A stretch of 64,000 bases of DNA from Pseudomonas sp. Bc-h (GCF_002080045.1 NZ_MUIN01000017.1:62001-126000), one strand, 5' to 3'. Shown: positions 54,285 to 63,450, counted from the stretch's first letter. Notes: a model not told the origin generated them from the sequence alone. Translations and numbers: made by a program.

Positions 54285-54567
54285 GAAACTTTTTGTCCTC
54301 ACCGTTGGGCTTTTGCTCGCGACCGGTTGCTCGACCGTGCGTACGCTGGACGCCAATCAGCCCGGCGCACCTGTGGTGTATTCCGGCACGCGGCTGGATC
54401 TGTATGCGATTCAGGGTGGCTGTTGCGAGAAGGATCGTTTCGGTGCCGAGGCTCCGAAGTATCCGATGCTGGATCTGCCGGGCAGTGCGCTGCTGGATAC
54501 GCTTCTGCTGCCGTTGTCGGTTCTGACGGTGCTGGGTGTGGGGTTTCAGGCGTCGGGCGGGTTGTAA
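54277..54567 (+). CDS. YceK/YidQ-family small lipoprotein
   Basis: 96 residues with the lipobox LLLATGCSTV, with the cysteine near residue 18. The middle segment has two cysteines in QGGCCEKDRFGAE, followed by DLPGSALLDTLLLPLSVLTV, the YceK pattern. Function unknown. It follows ubiX within the same transcript. Confidence 0.82.
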   Translation: MNKKLFVLTVGLLLATGCSTVRTLDANQPGAPVVYSGTRLDLYAIQGGCCEKDRFGAEAPKYPMLDLPGSALLDTLLLPLSVLTVLGVGFQASGGL

Positions 54568-54586
54568 AAGCCCTGTAGCCTCCCGT

Positions 54587-54650
54587 GGCAGTCCGGCTTG
54601 CAGGCCGTGGCGTCCGTCTCATTGCTACCGCCGGCAAGCCGGACTGCTAC
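54587..54650. repeat. REP-like palindrome, GCCGGC family
   Basis: Arms GGCAGTCCGGCTTGCAGGC and GCCGGCAAGCCGGACTGC lie between the convergent lipoprotein and NAD-binding genes. They may end both transcripts. Confidence 0.75.
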
Positions 54651-54678
54651 CGGGTATTTGACCGGCCAATATGCGCCG

Positions 54679-55320
54679 TTATTTCCCCAGCCGCCGCAAC
54701 TCATCCGATTCCACGATCCGCACCCCATCCTGCTCCTCCAGCGCCAGGCGCCACAGCGCGCGGGCCAGGTGGCAGGCCTCGATGCCGCCGTATTTGCCGG
54801 GAATCAGCTTGGCGATCGGCGCGGCCAGTTGTTCCACCAGGCGTTGATCCTGACGCTCGCCAATCAGCAGTGAAGGGCGGGCGATGGTCAGTTGAGGCCA
54901 GTCCTGATCCCTGAGCGCGTCCTCCATTTCGCCTTTGACGCGGCTGTAGAAAATGCTCGATTCGGGGTCGGCGTTCACGGCGCTGATCACCAGCAGATGA
55001 CGAGCCCCCAGCTCGCGAGCGCGCTTGCCAAAGGCCACGACCATGTCCATGTCCACGGCGCGAAACGCGTCTTGAGAACCCGCCTGTTTGATCGTGCTGC
55101 CCAGACAGCAAAAGGCGATATCGACCCTGCCGCCCAGTTCGGCGAGCAGCGATGTGAAGTCGCCAACAGGATTTTCCAGATGGGGATGTTCGGCCAGCGG
55201 CCTGCGACTGGGGGCCAGTACGCGGCTGACAGTGGGTTCGTTGAGCAGACGATCGAGCAGGTGTTCACCCGTCAATCCAGTCGCTCCGGCCAGCAGGATG
55301 TGTTGCGGCGTCAAGTACAT
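54679..55320 (-). CDS. NAD(P)-binding oxidoreductase (atypical SDR, HTATIP2-like)
   Basis: 213 residues with ILLAGATGLTGEHLLDRLLN as nucleotide motif, VDIAFCCLGSTIKQAGS, HLLVISAVNADPESSIFYSR and VKGEMEDAL. The YxxxK pair is present as YSRVK. It resembles the bacterial proteins related to human TIP30. The substrate is unknown. The ATG at 55320 follows GGGAG. Apparently monocistronic. Confidence 0.85.
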   Translation of the reverse strand: MYLTPQHILLAGATGLTGEHLLDRLLNEPTVSRVLAPSRRPLAEHPHLENPVGDFTSLLAELGGRVDIAFCCLGSTIKQAGSQDAFRAVDMDMVVAFGKRARELGARHLLVISAVNADPESSIFYSRVKGEMEDALRDQDWPQLTIARPSLLIGERQDQRLVEQLAAPIAKLIPGKYGGIEACHLARALWRLALEEQDGVRIVESDELRRLGK

Positions 55321-55439
55321 GGTCTTTCTCCCTTGATACGACACAAGCATAGGCGCTCTATCGCAACAGACTGCTCGCGGATAACGCTGGTTTCACAAAA
55401 CTTGTGAAATCTTCATTCCACCGGCGACGCCAAGCCAAT

Positions 55440-55525
55440 TGTGGGAGCTTGCTCGCGAAAGATTTTTCAATCGACGCACATGTGTCGAATGTTCCGGCCG
55501 TTCTCGAGCAAGCTTCCTTCCACAG
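55440..55525. repeat. REP-like palindrome, GGGAGCTTGCTCGCGA family
   Basis: Arms TGTGGGAGCTTGCTCGCGA and TCGAGCAAGCTTCCTTCCACA (with changes) fill the gap between the divergent promoter of the NAD-binding gene and the end of the MORN gene. Confidence 0.75.
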
Positions 55526-55570
55526 TCCCGGCGGTGGTCTCAATGTCTGGCTGCTGACCTCAGCCGTGCT

Positions 55571-57265
55571 CTACCGCTTGACCGTATTCAACGCCCGTTC
55601 CGCCTGGCTCTTGCGCAGCTTCTGCCAGTGCGCGATCACGCCTTTCGGCGCCCAGATCTGCGGTTCGGACGGGTTGAAGTTTTCCTCGATTTCCCGCTGC
55701 GCAACGATGGCGCTGGCGGTGTTGAAGGCCTGTTGCAGATCGTCTGTTTCCACCAGCGCCTTGCCGAACAGCGCTTCGCCGAAGTAGGTGAAATCCGCCT
55801 CTTCGGAACAACCGAACGACACCCGATCTTCCCGCGAAGCCGTGATGACCATGGTGTGTTCATCCTTGATCGCCGGGATGAAACCTCCGGAATAACAGGC
55901 CGAAATCACCACGATCTTGTCGCGATTCTTCAGCGGCGCGAGCATGCCGGCCATCTCGTTGGCGGGGAGGTCCGACAGCTCCAGACGCGGCTGATCCAGT
56001 ACCAGTTCGTGCTCGTGCGTGCCGTGGCTCGTGAGGTAAATGAAGATCAGGTCTTCAGGGCCGCTGCGCTGGGCGAGTGTCTGCACGGCGCGGCTGATGT
56101 TCTCCCGGGTGGCCATCGGGCGATCAGTCATGTGATCTCGATGGTTGACCAGCGAAATCTGGCCGAAAGCGCCGAAGCGGGTCGAGAGCAATTTGTTGAC
56201 GTAATCGGCCTCGCGCAGGAACACGCTCTGCTTGCCATCACCGCCCACGACCAGGCTGTAGAGCTCAATGGCGGGGGTCGAAGCGGGGACCGCGGCAAGG
56301 GCCTTTTCCAACAGCGGACCCTGTGCGAGCAGGCCCATTTCCAGCGGATCGGGCAGCAGCTTGCCCATCGCATCGCGCACGCGCTGGCCGTTGGCCCAAG
56401 TGCCGCTCTGCACGCTGCCGTCGGCTGAGGTCAGCACACCCGGGCCGTTGTAATTGTCGTTGTCGAACTGGCCGACATAGGCACTCCCGTCCGGCATTTT
56501 CAGCCGGCCTTCGCCGACGAATCGCCAGTTGCGAAATTGCCCCTGATAGTTGGTGCCGTCAGCACCGATCAATTCGCCCTTGCCGGTGAACGCGCCATCC
56601 TTGAACTGGCCCGACCAGACGTCGCCGTCGGCGTTTTCATAACGTCCGCGGCCGTTCAGTTGGTTGTTGTGGAAGCCGCCGACGTATTGATCGCCGTCCG
56701 CGCTGTTGAAATTGCCGGTGCCTTGCAACTGGCCGTCGACGAACTTGCCACTGAACTGGTTGCCCGAGGCATCGCTGCGCTGGCCTTCGCCATTGGGTTT
56801 GCCATGGGAAAACTCGCCCTGATATTCGCTGCCGTCTTCGAGCTCCAGATGGCCCAGCCCGTCGTACAGGTCGGCCTTGAACTCGCCGCGATAGCTCATG
56901 CCGTGCTCTTTGAGCGTGCCTTCGCCTTCGCGTCGCCCCAGTTTGTAGCCACCGACGTAGCTGCCGGCGCTGGTGGTCAGCGTGCCCTGGCCCTGAAACA
57001 GGCCATCCTGAAAGCCGCCCTTGTAGACGTCGCCGTTACTGGCGTGCCACTCGCCCTGGCCGTTCCATTGACCGTTCTTGAACTCCCCGGCGTACCAGCT
57101 GCCGTTGGGGTAGTCGATCCGGCCCTTGCCTTGCAGAACGCCGTTGACCACGTCGCCACGGTAGCGACCGCCATCGGGCAGGCGTGCATCGGGCGGCAAC
57201 AGTGATTCGCCGTCACCGCAGGCGGTAAGCAGAAGAGTAAGGGCCAGAGGAGCAAGCGCGCGCAT
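55571..57265 (-). CDS. MORN-repeat lipoprotein with C13/caspase-fold peptidase domain
   Basis: 564 residues. A lipobox lies at the start (LALTLLLTACGDG). About 12 MORN repeats follow from residue ~34 to ~300 (YAGEFKNGQWNGQGEW style). The C-terminal domain is legumain/caspase-like, with the catalytic dyad H414 in YLTSHGTHEHE and C457 in VVISACYSGGFI. Both residues are intact. It should be a surface-facing or periplasmic lipid-anchored cysteine peptidase. No substrate or partner is apparent in the neighbourhood. Confidence 0.86.
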   Translation of the reverse strand: MRALAPLALTLLLTACGDGESLLPPDARLPDGGRYRGDVVNGVLQGKGRIDYPNGSWYAGEFKNGQWNGQGEWHASNGDVYKGGFQDGLFQGQGTLTTSAGSYVGGYKLGRREGEGTLKEHGMSYRGEFKADLYDGLGHLELEDGSEYQGEFSHGKPNGEGQRSDASGNQFSGKFVDGQLQGTGNFNSADGDQYVGGFHNNQLNGRGRYENADGDVWSGQFKDGAFTGKGELIGADGTNYQGQFRNWRFVGEGRLKMPDGSAYVGQFDNDNYNGPGVLTSADGSVQSGTWANGQRVRDAMGKLLPDPLEMGLLAQGPLLEKALAAVPASTPAIELYSLVVGGDGKQSVFLREADYVNKLLSTRFGAFGQISLVNHRDHMTDRPMATRENISRAVQTLAQRSGPEDLIFIYLTSHGTHEHELVLDQPRLELSDLPANEMAGMLAPLKNRDKIVVISACYSGGFIPAIKDEHTMVITASREDRVSFGCSEEADFTYFGEALFGKALVETDDLQQAFNTASAIVAQREIEENFNPSEPQIWAPKGVIAHWQKLRKSQAERALNTVKR

Positions 57266-57364
57266 GGTAAATCCCGAAAATGAGTGTTTCGGCGTGATCA
57301 GAGTCGCGTACTTGTATCGAGTCGCTCACACAGCCGCAGCGAGTATGCCGTAGCCGGGAAGCGT

Positions 57365-57394
57365 CATGAAACAGTCTGTTACGACTGTTTCATG
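57365..57394. terminator. Perfect 12-bp stem hairpin after the MaoC-like gene
   Basis: CATGAAACAGTC and GACTGTTTCATG enclose a six-base loop 11 bases past the stop of the minus-strand MaoC-like gene. A TTTTAT run follows on the plus strand but not on the minus strand. It may be a terminator or a dyad binding site between two minus-strand genes. Confidence 0.5.
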
Positions 57395-57405
57395 TTTTAT
57401 GAGGT

Positions 57406-57861
57406 TTACACGAAGGCGAGGGAAAGTGGTTCAGCGATGAACGCAGGCTTCTCCTGACCCTCGATTTCAAGCGTTGCAGTGGCTTTGAGCAACCACTGGC
57501 CGGGCTTTTTCTCGGTCACTTCGGTAAGGGCAACTTTTAGACGAACGCGTGAATCGACTTTTACCGGCTGAATGAATCGCACGCTGTCCAGGCCGTAGTT
57601 GACGACCATTTTCAGGCCCTCGGGCAGCACGAGCAGCGACTCCATGAGCTTGGGGATCAACGACAGCGAAAGAAAACCATGGGCGATGGTCGAGCCGAAA
57701 GGCGTTTGCGCGGCCTTGACCGGATCGACGTGAATGAACTGAAAGTCGCCAGTGGCTTCGGCAAACAGATTGATACGTTCCTGGTCGATGGTCAGCCAGT
57801 CGGAACTTCCCAGTTCCTTGCCTTCATAACTCTTGAGCTCTGCAACAGGTACATAGGGCAT
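57406..57861 (-). CDS. MaoC-like hot-dog dehydratase/enoyl-CoA hydratase-related protein
   Basis: 151 residues with the R-hydratase motif region FAEATGDFQFIHVDPVKAAQ followed by GSTIAHGFLSLSL. The catalytic Asp and His (D and H in GDFQFIHVDP) are in place. The family hydrates or dehydrates acyl-CoA or acyl-ACP, and substrate is not predictable here. The start MPYVPVAELKSYEGKELGSS is standard for Pseudomonas homologues. Confidence 0.85.
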   Translation of the reverse strand: MPYVPVAELKSYEGKELGSSDWLTIDQERINLFAEATGDFQFIHVDPVKAAQTPFGSTIAHGFLSLSLIPKLMESLLVLPEGLKMVVNYGLDSVRFIQPVKVDSRVRLKVALTEVTEKKPGQWLLKATATLEIEGQEKPAFIAEPLSLAFV

Positions 57862-58080
57862 CGATACTCTCCTTGTGAATCAACTATGTTTTTAACGGAT
57901 CTACCGCGTCAGGCGCCGTTACTGCCTGGACAGGTTGCGATGTCCGCATCGTGCAATCCGAAGCCTGAAGATCAGCACGCCCACGGGCTGTGGTCAAGAA
58001 GCCGAAGGCTTGCGAATACCGACCCATAGCTGGCGAAGCTGCATGCTTATAATGTCGCCGCGAATTTGCTGGAGTTTTCT

Positions 58081-58443
58081 ATGTTGTTAAGAGGCCTGAC
58101 GTGGCTGGTGCTGTTCCAGTTGGTGGGAACGGCGCTGAATCATTTATTCCTGTCGATACTGCCGGGGCCGATCATCGGCCTGGTGCTGTTGATGATCTAC
58201 CTGATGGTGCGCGGCGAAGTCAGCGAACCCATCAGCCTTGCCGCCAGCAGTCTGCTGCGTTACCTCCCTCTGTTGCTGGTGCCGCCAGCGGTGGGTGTCA
58301 TGGTCTATGCCGGACAGATAGCCGACGACTTCTGGGCCATTGTTGGGTCTCTCGTGTTGTCGTTAATGATCTCGCTCACGTTCGCTGGCTGGTTGATGCA
58401 AAAACTCATCGACCGTCAGGCCCACCGCCGGGAGCCGTCATGA
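58081..58443 (+). CDS. CidA/LrgA-family holin-like protein
   Basis: 120 residues with four membrane segments. MLLRGLTWLVLFQLVGTALN opens it, then LPGPIIGLVLLMIYL, the LrgA signature, and LRYLPLLLVPPAVGVM. It works with LrgB/CidB to control murein hydrolase access or export of small metabolites. The ATG at 58081 follows CTGGAG, and a TTG at 58066 is less likely. The stop overlaps the lrgB-like start (ATGA). Confidence 0.88.
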   Translation: MLLRGLTWLVLFQLVGTALNHLFLSILPGPIIGLVLLMIYLMVRGEVSEPISLAASSLLRYLPLLLVPPAVGVMVYAGQIADDFWAIVGSLVLSLMISLTFAGWLMQKLIDRQAHRREPS

Positions 58444-59156
58444 GTCTGGATTGGCAAGGTGCGTGGCTGGCGGTCATCCATCATCCGCTGTTTGGCATCG
58501 CTGTTACCCTCGGGGCTTATCAAGTGGTGCTGGCCGGTTATGAGAAAACACGATGGGTGTTCCTCCAGCCGGTGCTGATATCGATGCTGGTGGTGATCGG
58601 CGTGCTGGTCAGTTGTGGGCTGAGTTACGCCGAATACCGCAAGAGCACTGAAATCCTCAGTATTCTGCTCGGGCCTGCAACCGTCGCTCTGGCGGTGCCG
58701 CTTTATCTGAATCTGCGGCGTATCCGACAGTTGTTCTGGCCGGTCTTGACTACGCTGGTGATTGGCGGGGTGTTTGCGACGGCGTTGTGCGTGGGCCTGG
58801 GCTACGTGCTGGGCGCCGATCACATGATCCTGATGACCATGGCGCCGAAATCGGTCACTTCGCCGATTGCCATGCTGGTGGCCGAACAGATTGGTGGTGT
58901 GGCAGCGCTAGGCGCGGTTTTCGTATTGATCACAGGCGTCATTGGCGGCATATTCGGCCCCGGTCTGCTGACCCTCGCAGGGGTGCAGAGCCCGGAAGCA
59001 AGAGGTATGGCGCTCGGGCTGACCGCCCATGCGGTGGGGACTTCAGCGGCCTTGCAGGAAGGTGAGGAGTGCGGTGCCTTTGCAGCGCTCGCCATGAGTT
59101 TGATGGGTGTCGCCACGGCGTTGTTCCTGCCGTTGGCGGTGTCTCTGGTTGCTTGA
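58440..59156 (+). CDS. LrgB/CidB-family membrane protein
   Basis: 238 residues with about six membrane segments. It has LLGPATVALAVPLYLNLRRI and PKSVTSPIAMLVAEQIGGVA, then AHAVGTSAALQEGEECGAFA, all LrgB hallmarks. It overlaps the lrgA-like gene by four bases. The next gene, encoding a Lon N-domain protein, begins ten bases downstream, so the three are probably one transcript. Confidence 0.9.
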   Translation: MSLDWQGAWLAVIHHPLFGIAVTLGAYQVVLAGYEKTRWVFLQPVLISMLVVIGVLVSCGLSYAEYRKSTEILSILLGPATVALAVPLYLNLRRIRQLFWPVLTTLVIGGVFATALCVGLGYVLGADHMILMTMAPKSVTSPIAMLVAEQIGGVAALGAVFVLITGVIGGIFGPGLLTLAGVQSPEARGMALGLTAHAVGTSAALQEGEECGAFAALAMSLMGVATALFLPLAVSLVA

Positions 59157-59166
59157 GGGTGTGTTT

Positions 59167-59757
59167 ATGTCGTTGCCGCTGTTTCCGCTGAATGCTGTGC
59201 TGTTCCCTGGGTGTGTCCTTGATCTGCAGATCTTCGAGGCGCGCTACCTGGACATGATTGGTCGCTGCATGAAACAGGGCGAAGGTTTCGGCGTGGTCTG
59301 CATCACTGAAGGCAGTGAGGTGGGTGATGTGCCCGAAGGTTTTTCGCAGATCGGCTGCGAGGCGCTGGTGACTGATTTTCAGCAGCAGGACAACGGGCTG
59401 CTGGGGATCCGCGTGGTGGGCGGTCGACGTTTCCGGGTAGTCGATGCCCAGACCCAGCGCGACAATCTGCTGATCGCAGAGGTGGAGTGGCTGGAAGACC
59501 CGGACGAAAAGCCTCTGCAGGAAGAGGATGAGGACTTGGTCGCGCTGTTGGCTGCCCTGGCCGAGCACCCCATGGTCGCCGCGCTGAATATGGGCCTGAC
59601 CGCCAGCGGTCAGCAGTCACTGGCCAATCAACTGGCGTACCTGTTGCCGTTCGCCGAAGAAGACAAGATCGAACTGCTGGAAATCGATGACGCCGAAGAG
59701 CGGCTCGACGCGATTCAGGATCTGCTGGATGAGATGCAGGGCGACATGCAGGCCTGA
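59167..59757 (+). CDS. Lon N-terminal (LON substrate-binding) domain protein
   Basis: 196 residues: MSLPLFPLNAVLFPGCVLDL and LQIFEARYLDMIGRCM open a LON_substr_bdg domain. There is no AAA+ or protease part, so it is a stand-alone domain and not a broken Lon. Such proteins are widespread in Pseudomonas with unknown task, perhaps peptide binding. The ATG at 59167 follows GAGGG. Confidence 0.88.
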   Translation: MSLPLFPLNAVLFPGCVLDLQIFEARYLDMIGRCMKQGEGFGVVCITEGSEVGDVPEGFSQIGCEALVTDFQQQDNGLLGIRVVGGRRFRVVDAQTQRDNLLIAEVEWLEDPDEKPLQEEDEDLVALLAALAEHPMVAALNMGLTASGQQSLANQLAYLLPFAEEDKIELLEIDDAEERLDAIQDLLDEMQGDMQA

Positions 59758-59776
59758 TCGGGCGTAACCCAGATAT

Positions 59777-59843
59777 GTAGCGGCCCGGCTTGCCGGCGGT
59801 AGCAACTCCAGGTACACAACCGCCGGCGAGCCGGGCCGCTACA
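59777..59843. repeat. REP-like palindrome, GCCGGC family
   Basis: Arms GTAGCGGCCCGGCTTGCCGG and its counterpart ending GCCGGGCCGCTAC are long and nearly perfect. They lie between two convergent genes and may terminate both. Confidence 0.8.
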
Positions 59844-59876
59844 GGTCAGGCACAAGCCATTTCTGCATGTGATGAC

Positions 59877-61193
59877 TCAATACTCATACCGAATCAGCCC
59901 ATGAGTCAGCGAGTGAAACGCGAACCCGCCCAGCACTGCGACAATCGCCGGTAACAACAGCCACCACACGCGAAGCGGCAAGGCGGGCAGGGGCTGTTTG
60001 TTCTGGACGAACGCAAGGCTCGCCGCGCAGGTGAAGAATGCCAGCAGCATCCCGGCCAGCACATCCGTAGGCCAATGAACCCCCAGATAGACACGCGACA
60101 CGCAGATCGAAGCCGCCGGAATCGCCCCCAGCACAAGCCAGGTCAGACGCAGACGCACCGGTTGCCCACGGCCGGCCAATACCGCCAGAGTCATGAACAG
60201 CGCGAACGACGCCGACGCGTGTCCGCTGGGCATGCTGTAGGTGGTCAATGGTTCGGCGAGCACTTCCGGGCGCGCGCGGGCGAAGGTGTGTTTCATGCTC
60301 TGGTTGATGATCGCCGCGCCCAGGGTCGTCGCACAGGCGAAGATCGCGTGGCGCCATTGGCGGGTCACCACCAGAATGATCAACAGCACTGCGGCGGCAC
60401 AGAACTGCGTCCTGAAATCGCCGAGGCCTGTGACCAGCACCACGAAATTTTCTGCGGCTGCACTGCGGTGTTCCTGCACCAGCGTCATCACGCCCTGATC
60501 GAGATGGGCCAGATACGGCCAGCCCAGAAACACGCCGATCAGCAGAATCAGGCAGGTCAGGGCGATCAGTCTGGTTGCATAGCGCTTGGCTCGCACGCTG
60601 CCCTGAATCGCCACGCCCAGCAAGACAGCCAGACCGGCAGCAACAACGCCTGCTTCTGGCCAGAAGCCTTCTGGCAATGGCAAGCGGATCGCTGCTCCTG
60701 TCGCCCAACCCGGCAGGATGTAAGCCACCGACCAGCCCGCCGCGGCGATCACGCTGACACCGGCGAAGCGCACGAACGGCATGTCGAACATGCCGGCGAC
60801 CATTGGCAGCATCGGACGCAGCGGGCCAATGAAGCGACCGACCAGCAGGCTGGCGATGCCGTAGCGCTGGAAATAGGTTTCAGCCCCCGTCATCCATTCC
60901 GGGTGATGGCGCAAGCCCGGCAAACGCCGAATGTTCTGGTGGAAACGACGGCCCAGGAAGTAGGAAACGAAATCACCCAACAGCCCGCCCAGAAAACCCA
61001 GCAACAGGGCTTCGCTCAACGGCAAAATGCCGCTGCCGGCCAGCGCTGCAATGGCGAACAGGGCAACGGTGCCGGGGATGATGATCCCTGCGATCGCCAG
61101 GCACTCCAGGCACGAAACCAGAAAGATCGCGGCGCCAAGCCACGACGGGTTGAGGGTCAGCCAAGCGGTGATGCTGTCGAGCCATGAGCCCAT
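59877..61193 (-). CDS. DedA-PAP2 fusion membrane phosphatase
   Basis: 438 residues. Residues 1-200 are a DedA-type domain (IIIPGTVALFAIAALAG; GDFVSYFLGRRFHQN; FIGPLRPMLPMVAGM). Residues ~225-420 are a PAP2 phosphatase with the three motifs KHTFARARP, PSGHASASF and RVYLGVHWPTDVLAG. It likely dephosphorylates undecaprenyl pyrophosphate or another lipid phosphate in the inner membrane. It ends four bases before the glycosylase gene start region, read from the right. Confidence 0.9.
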   Translation of the reverse strand: MGSWLDSITAWLTLNPSWLGAAIFLVSCLECLAIAGIIIPGTVALFAIAALAGSGILPLSEALLLGFLGGLLGDFVSYFLGRRFHQNIRRLPGLRHHPEWMTGAETYFQRYGIASLLVGRFIGPLRPMLPMVAGMFDMPFVRFAGVSVIAAAGWSVAYILPGWATGAAIRLPLPEGFWPEAGVVAAGLAVLLGVAIQGSVRAKRYATRLIALTCLILLIGVFLGWPYLAHLDQGVMTLVQEHRSAAAENFVVLVTGLGDFRTQFCAAAVLLIILVVTRQWRHAIFACATTLGAAIINQSMKHTFARARPEVLAEPLTTYSMPSGHASASFALFMTLAVLAGRGQPVRLRLTWLVLGAIPAASICVSRVYLGVHWPTDVLAGMLLAFFTCAASLAFVQNKQPLPALPLRVWWLLLPAIVAVLGGFAFHSLTHGLIRYEY

Positions 61194-61196
61194 GGA

Positions 61197-61880
61197 TCAG
61201 TTTCCTTGCTCGATGATGAAGTAGTCGCGACCTTCGACTTGCCCGCGTCGAACCGGGTTCCGCGTGCAGAAGCGCGCATAGGCGGCGTCGACGAAGCGGT
61301 ACATCAGGTGCTCGTCGCGCCCGGCAGGGATGCCGAGGCGGGTGGTCTGGAGAATCTGTGAGGGAGGTGGGCCCACGTCTTCGACGAAAATCTGTTCGGG
61401 GTCGAAGCGCTTGGCGTCCCACATCGGTACCTTCAGGCCCAGCGCTTTGCACAGGAGGGTCTGCCCGGCGCAGAGCCGCTCGGGCGGTCGCAGGTTGCCG
61501 CTGGCATCGGGGTTGTTCAGTAGCATTTGCGCCAGGCTGTTTTCGTCCGAGACGGCATCGACCCAAGGATAAGCGGATTTGATCAACACGGCATTCCCGG
61601 GCCCGCCAGCGCTGAAGTTCAGCGAATCGCCGCCGCGGGCGTAATACATATAGATGTGGCCGCCATCCAGAAACAAAGCCTTACGTTTTTCCGTGTAGCC
61701 GAGGGAGGCGTGGCTGCCTTTTTCCTCGAGGTAGTAGGCTTCGGTCTCTATGATGCGCGCCGACAGCCATAATTCGCCCACCTTGTGTCGCACCACTTTG
61801 CCCAGCAGATCGCGGGCGAGTGTCTGCGCATCGCGGTTGAAGAAGCTGTCGGGCAGGGCGCGGGAAGACTGGGTGGGCAT
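61197..61880 (-). CDS. DNA-3-methyladenine glycosylase (AAG/Mpg family)
   Basis: 227 residues of the alkyladenine glycosylase family. It has LARDLLGKVVRHKVGELWLS, the catalytic glutamate in ARIIETEAYYLEEKGSHA, and GHIYMYYARGGDSLNFSAG. It excises 3-methyladenine and related lesions. It is the first gene of a two-gene minus-strand unit with the DedA-PAP2 gene, three bases apart. Confidence 0.9.
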   Translation of the reverse strand: MPTQSSRALPDSFFNRDAQTLARDLLGKVVRHKVGELWLSARIIETEAYYLEEKGSHASLGYTEKRKALFLDGGHIYMYYARGGDSLNFSAGGPGNAVLIKSAYPWVDAVSDENSLAQMLLNNPDASGNLRPPERLCAGQTLLCKALGLKVPMWDAKRFDPEQIFVEDVGPPPSQILQTTRLGIPAGRDEHLMYRFVDAAYARFCTRNPVRRGQVEGRDYFIIEQGN

Positions 61881-61977
61881 GGGCTGATGGCATCAGGGGG
61901 TGGCTGGCGATGATAGCAATCTCGGGCTTAATTGCAGCTGAATGGGCGGCTGGTAGCGTCATTCGTTTTGCTTTTGT

Positions 61978-62042
61978 AACGGTCCGGGTTGCCGACGGTG
62001 TCGGTCTCAGGGGCGCTACCGCCGGCAAGCCGGACTGCTGCA
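61978..62042. repeat. REP-like palindrome, GCCGGC family (diverged)
   Basis: A left arm GGTCCGGGTTGCCGACGG and a right arm CCGCCGGCAAGCCGGACT sit between the divergent glycosylase and proA promoters. Mismatches in the left arm mark an older copy. Confidence 0.65.
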
Positions 62043-62181
62043 GGTGGGGTTTCGCGCTTCGATCCACAGGTTTCATCCAGCAAATCCGGCTTATATCGAC
62101 CATCCGCCTGTCGCCGCTGTCGTTCGGCACGCCCGACAGCTATAATCGGCCGCTTTCTTCTCTGCCAAGACCTCTGAGACC

Positions 62182-63450
62182 ATGACTGAGTCCGTTCTTG
62201 ACTATATGACCCGTCTGGGTCGCGCCGCCCGTGAAGCCTCGCGTGTGATCGGCCGCGCCAGTACCGCGCAGAAAAACCGCGCGCTGGGCGCCACTGCCGC
62301 TGCACTGGACGCCGCTCGGGCCGAGCTGACTGCTGCCAATGAGCAGGACCTCGCCGCCGGCCGCGCCAATGGTCTTGAACCTGCCTTGCTTGAACGTCTC
62401 GCCCTGACCCCGGCTCGTATCGACAGCATGATCGCCGGTTTGCGTCAGGTCGCCAGCCTCCCGGACCCGGTCGGCACCATTCGCGACATGAACTTCCAGC
62501 CTTCCGGCATCCAGGTTGGCAAGATGCGCGTGCCGCTGGGCGTGGTCGGCATCATCTATGAGTCGCGTCCGAACGTGACCATCGACGCTGCCAGTCTGTG
62601 TCTGAAGTCCGGCAACGCGACCATCCTGCGGGGTGGCTCCGAGGCCATCAATTCCAATCGCGCCATCGCCGCCTGCGTTCAGCGCGGTCTTGCCGAAGCC
62701 GGTCTGCCTGCTGCCGTGGTGCAAGTGGTCGAAACCACCGACCGCGCCGCAGTCGGCGCATTGATCACCATGCCCGAGTATGTGGACGTCATCGTTCCCC
62801 GTGGCGGCAAAGGCCTGATCGAGCGCGTCAGCCGCGAGGCCAAGGTGCCGGTCATAAAGCACCTGGATGGCATCTGTCACGTGTATGTCAGTGCCCATGC
62901 CGATCTGGTTGCGGCCCAGCGCATCAGTTTCAACGCAAAGACCTATCGCTACGGCATCTGCGGCGCCATGGAAACCCTGCTGGTGGATCAGGCGATTGCT
63001 GCCGATTTCCTGCCGCAGATGGCCGGTCAGTTTCGCGAGAAGGGCGTGGAGTTGCGTGGTTGCGAGCGTACCCGCGACTTGATCGACGCGATCCCGGCGA
63101 CCGAAGAAGACTGGCACACCGAGTATCTGGCGCCGATCCTGTCGATCCGCGTTGTGACCGGTCTGGATCAGGCCATCGAGCACATTAACCATTACGGCTC
63201 GCATCACAGCGATGCCATCATCTCCGATTCTCAGGCTCAGACTCGCCGCTTCATGGCTGAAGTCGACTCCAGTTCGGTGATGATCAACGCGCCTACCTGC
63301 TTTGCCGATGGCTTCGAGTACGGGCTGGGCGCGGAAATCGGTATTTCCACCGACAAGATCCACGCCCGTGGCCCGGTGGGGCTGGAAGGCCTGACCTGCG
63401 AGAAGTACGTCGTCATTGGCGACGGTACGCAGTTGCGCGGTCAAGCCTGA
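62182..63450 (+). CDS. proA: Gamma-glutamyl phosphate reductase
   Basis: 422 residues. It reduces glutamyl-5-phosphate to the semialdehyde in proline synthesis. The nucleotide region is NATILRGGSEAINSNRAIAA, the catalytic cysteine is in KHLDGICHVYV, and the conserved ALDH-like end VNAPTCFADGFEYGLGAEIG reads INAPTCFADG here. It is followed by nadD 43 bases later, the standard Pseudomonas order. Confidence 0.96.
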   Translation: MTESVLDYMTRLGRAAREASRVIGRASTAQKNRALGATAAALDAARAELTAANEQDLAAGRANGLEPALLERLALTPARIDSMIAGLRQVASLPDPVGTIRDMNFQPSGIQVGKMRVPLGVVGIIYESRPNVTIDAASLCLKSGNATILRGGSEAINSNRAIAACVQRGLAEAGLPAAVVQVVETTDRAAVGALITMPEYVDVIVPRGGKGLIERVSREAKVPVIKHLDGICHVYVSAHADLVAAQRISFNAKTYRYGICGAMETLLVDQAIAADFLPQMAGQFREKGVELRGCERTRDLIDAIPATEEDWHTEYLAPILSIRVVTGLDQAIEHINHYGSHHSDAIISDSQAQTRRFMAEVDSSSVMINAPTCFADGFEYGLGAEIGISTDKIHARGPVGLEGLTCEKYVVIGDGTQLRGQA

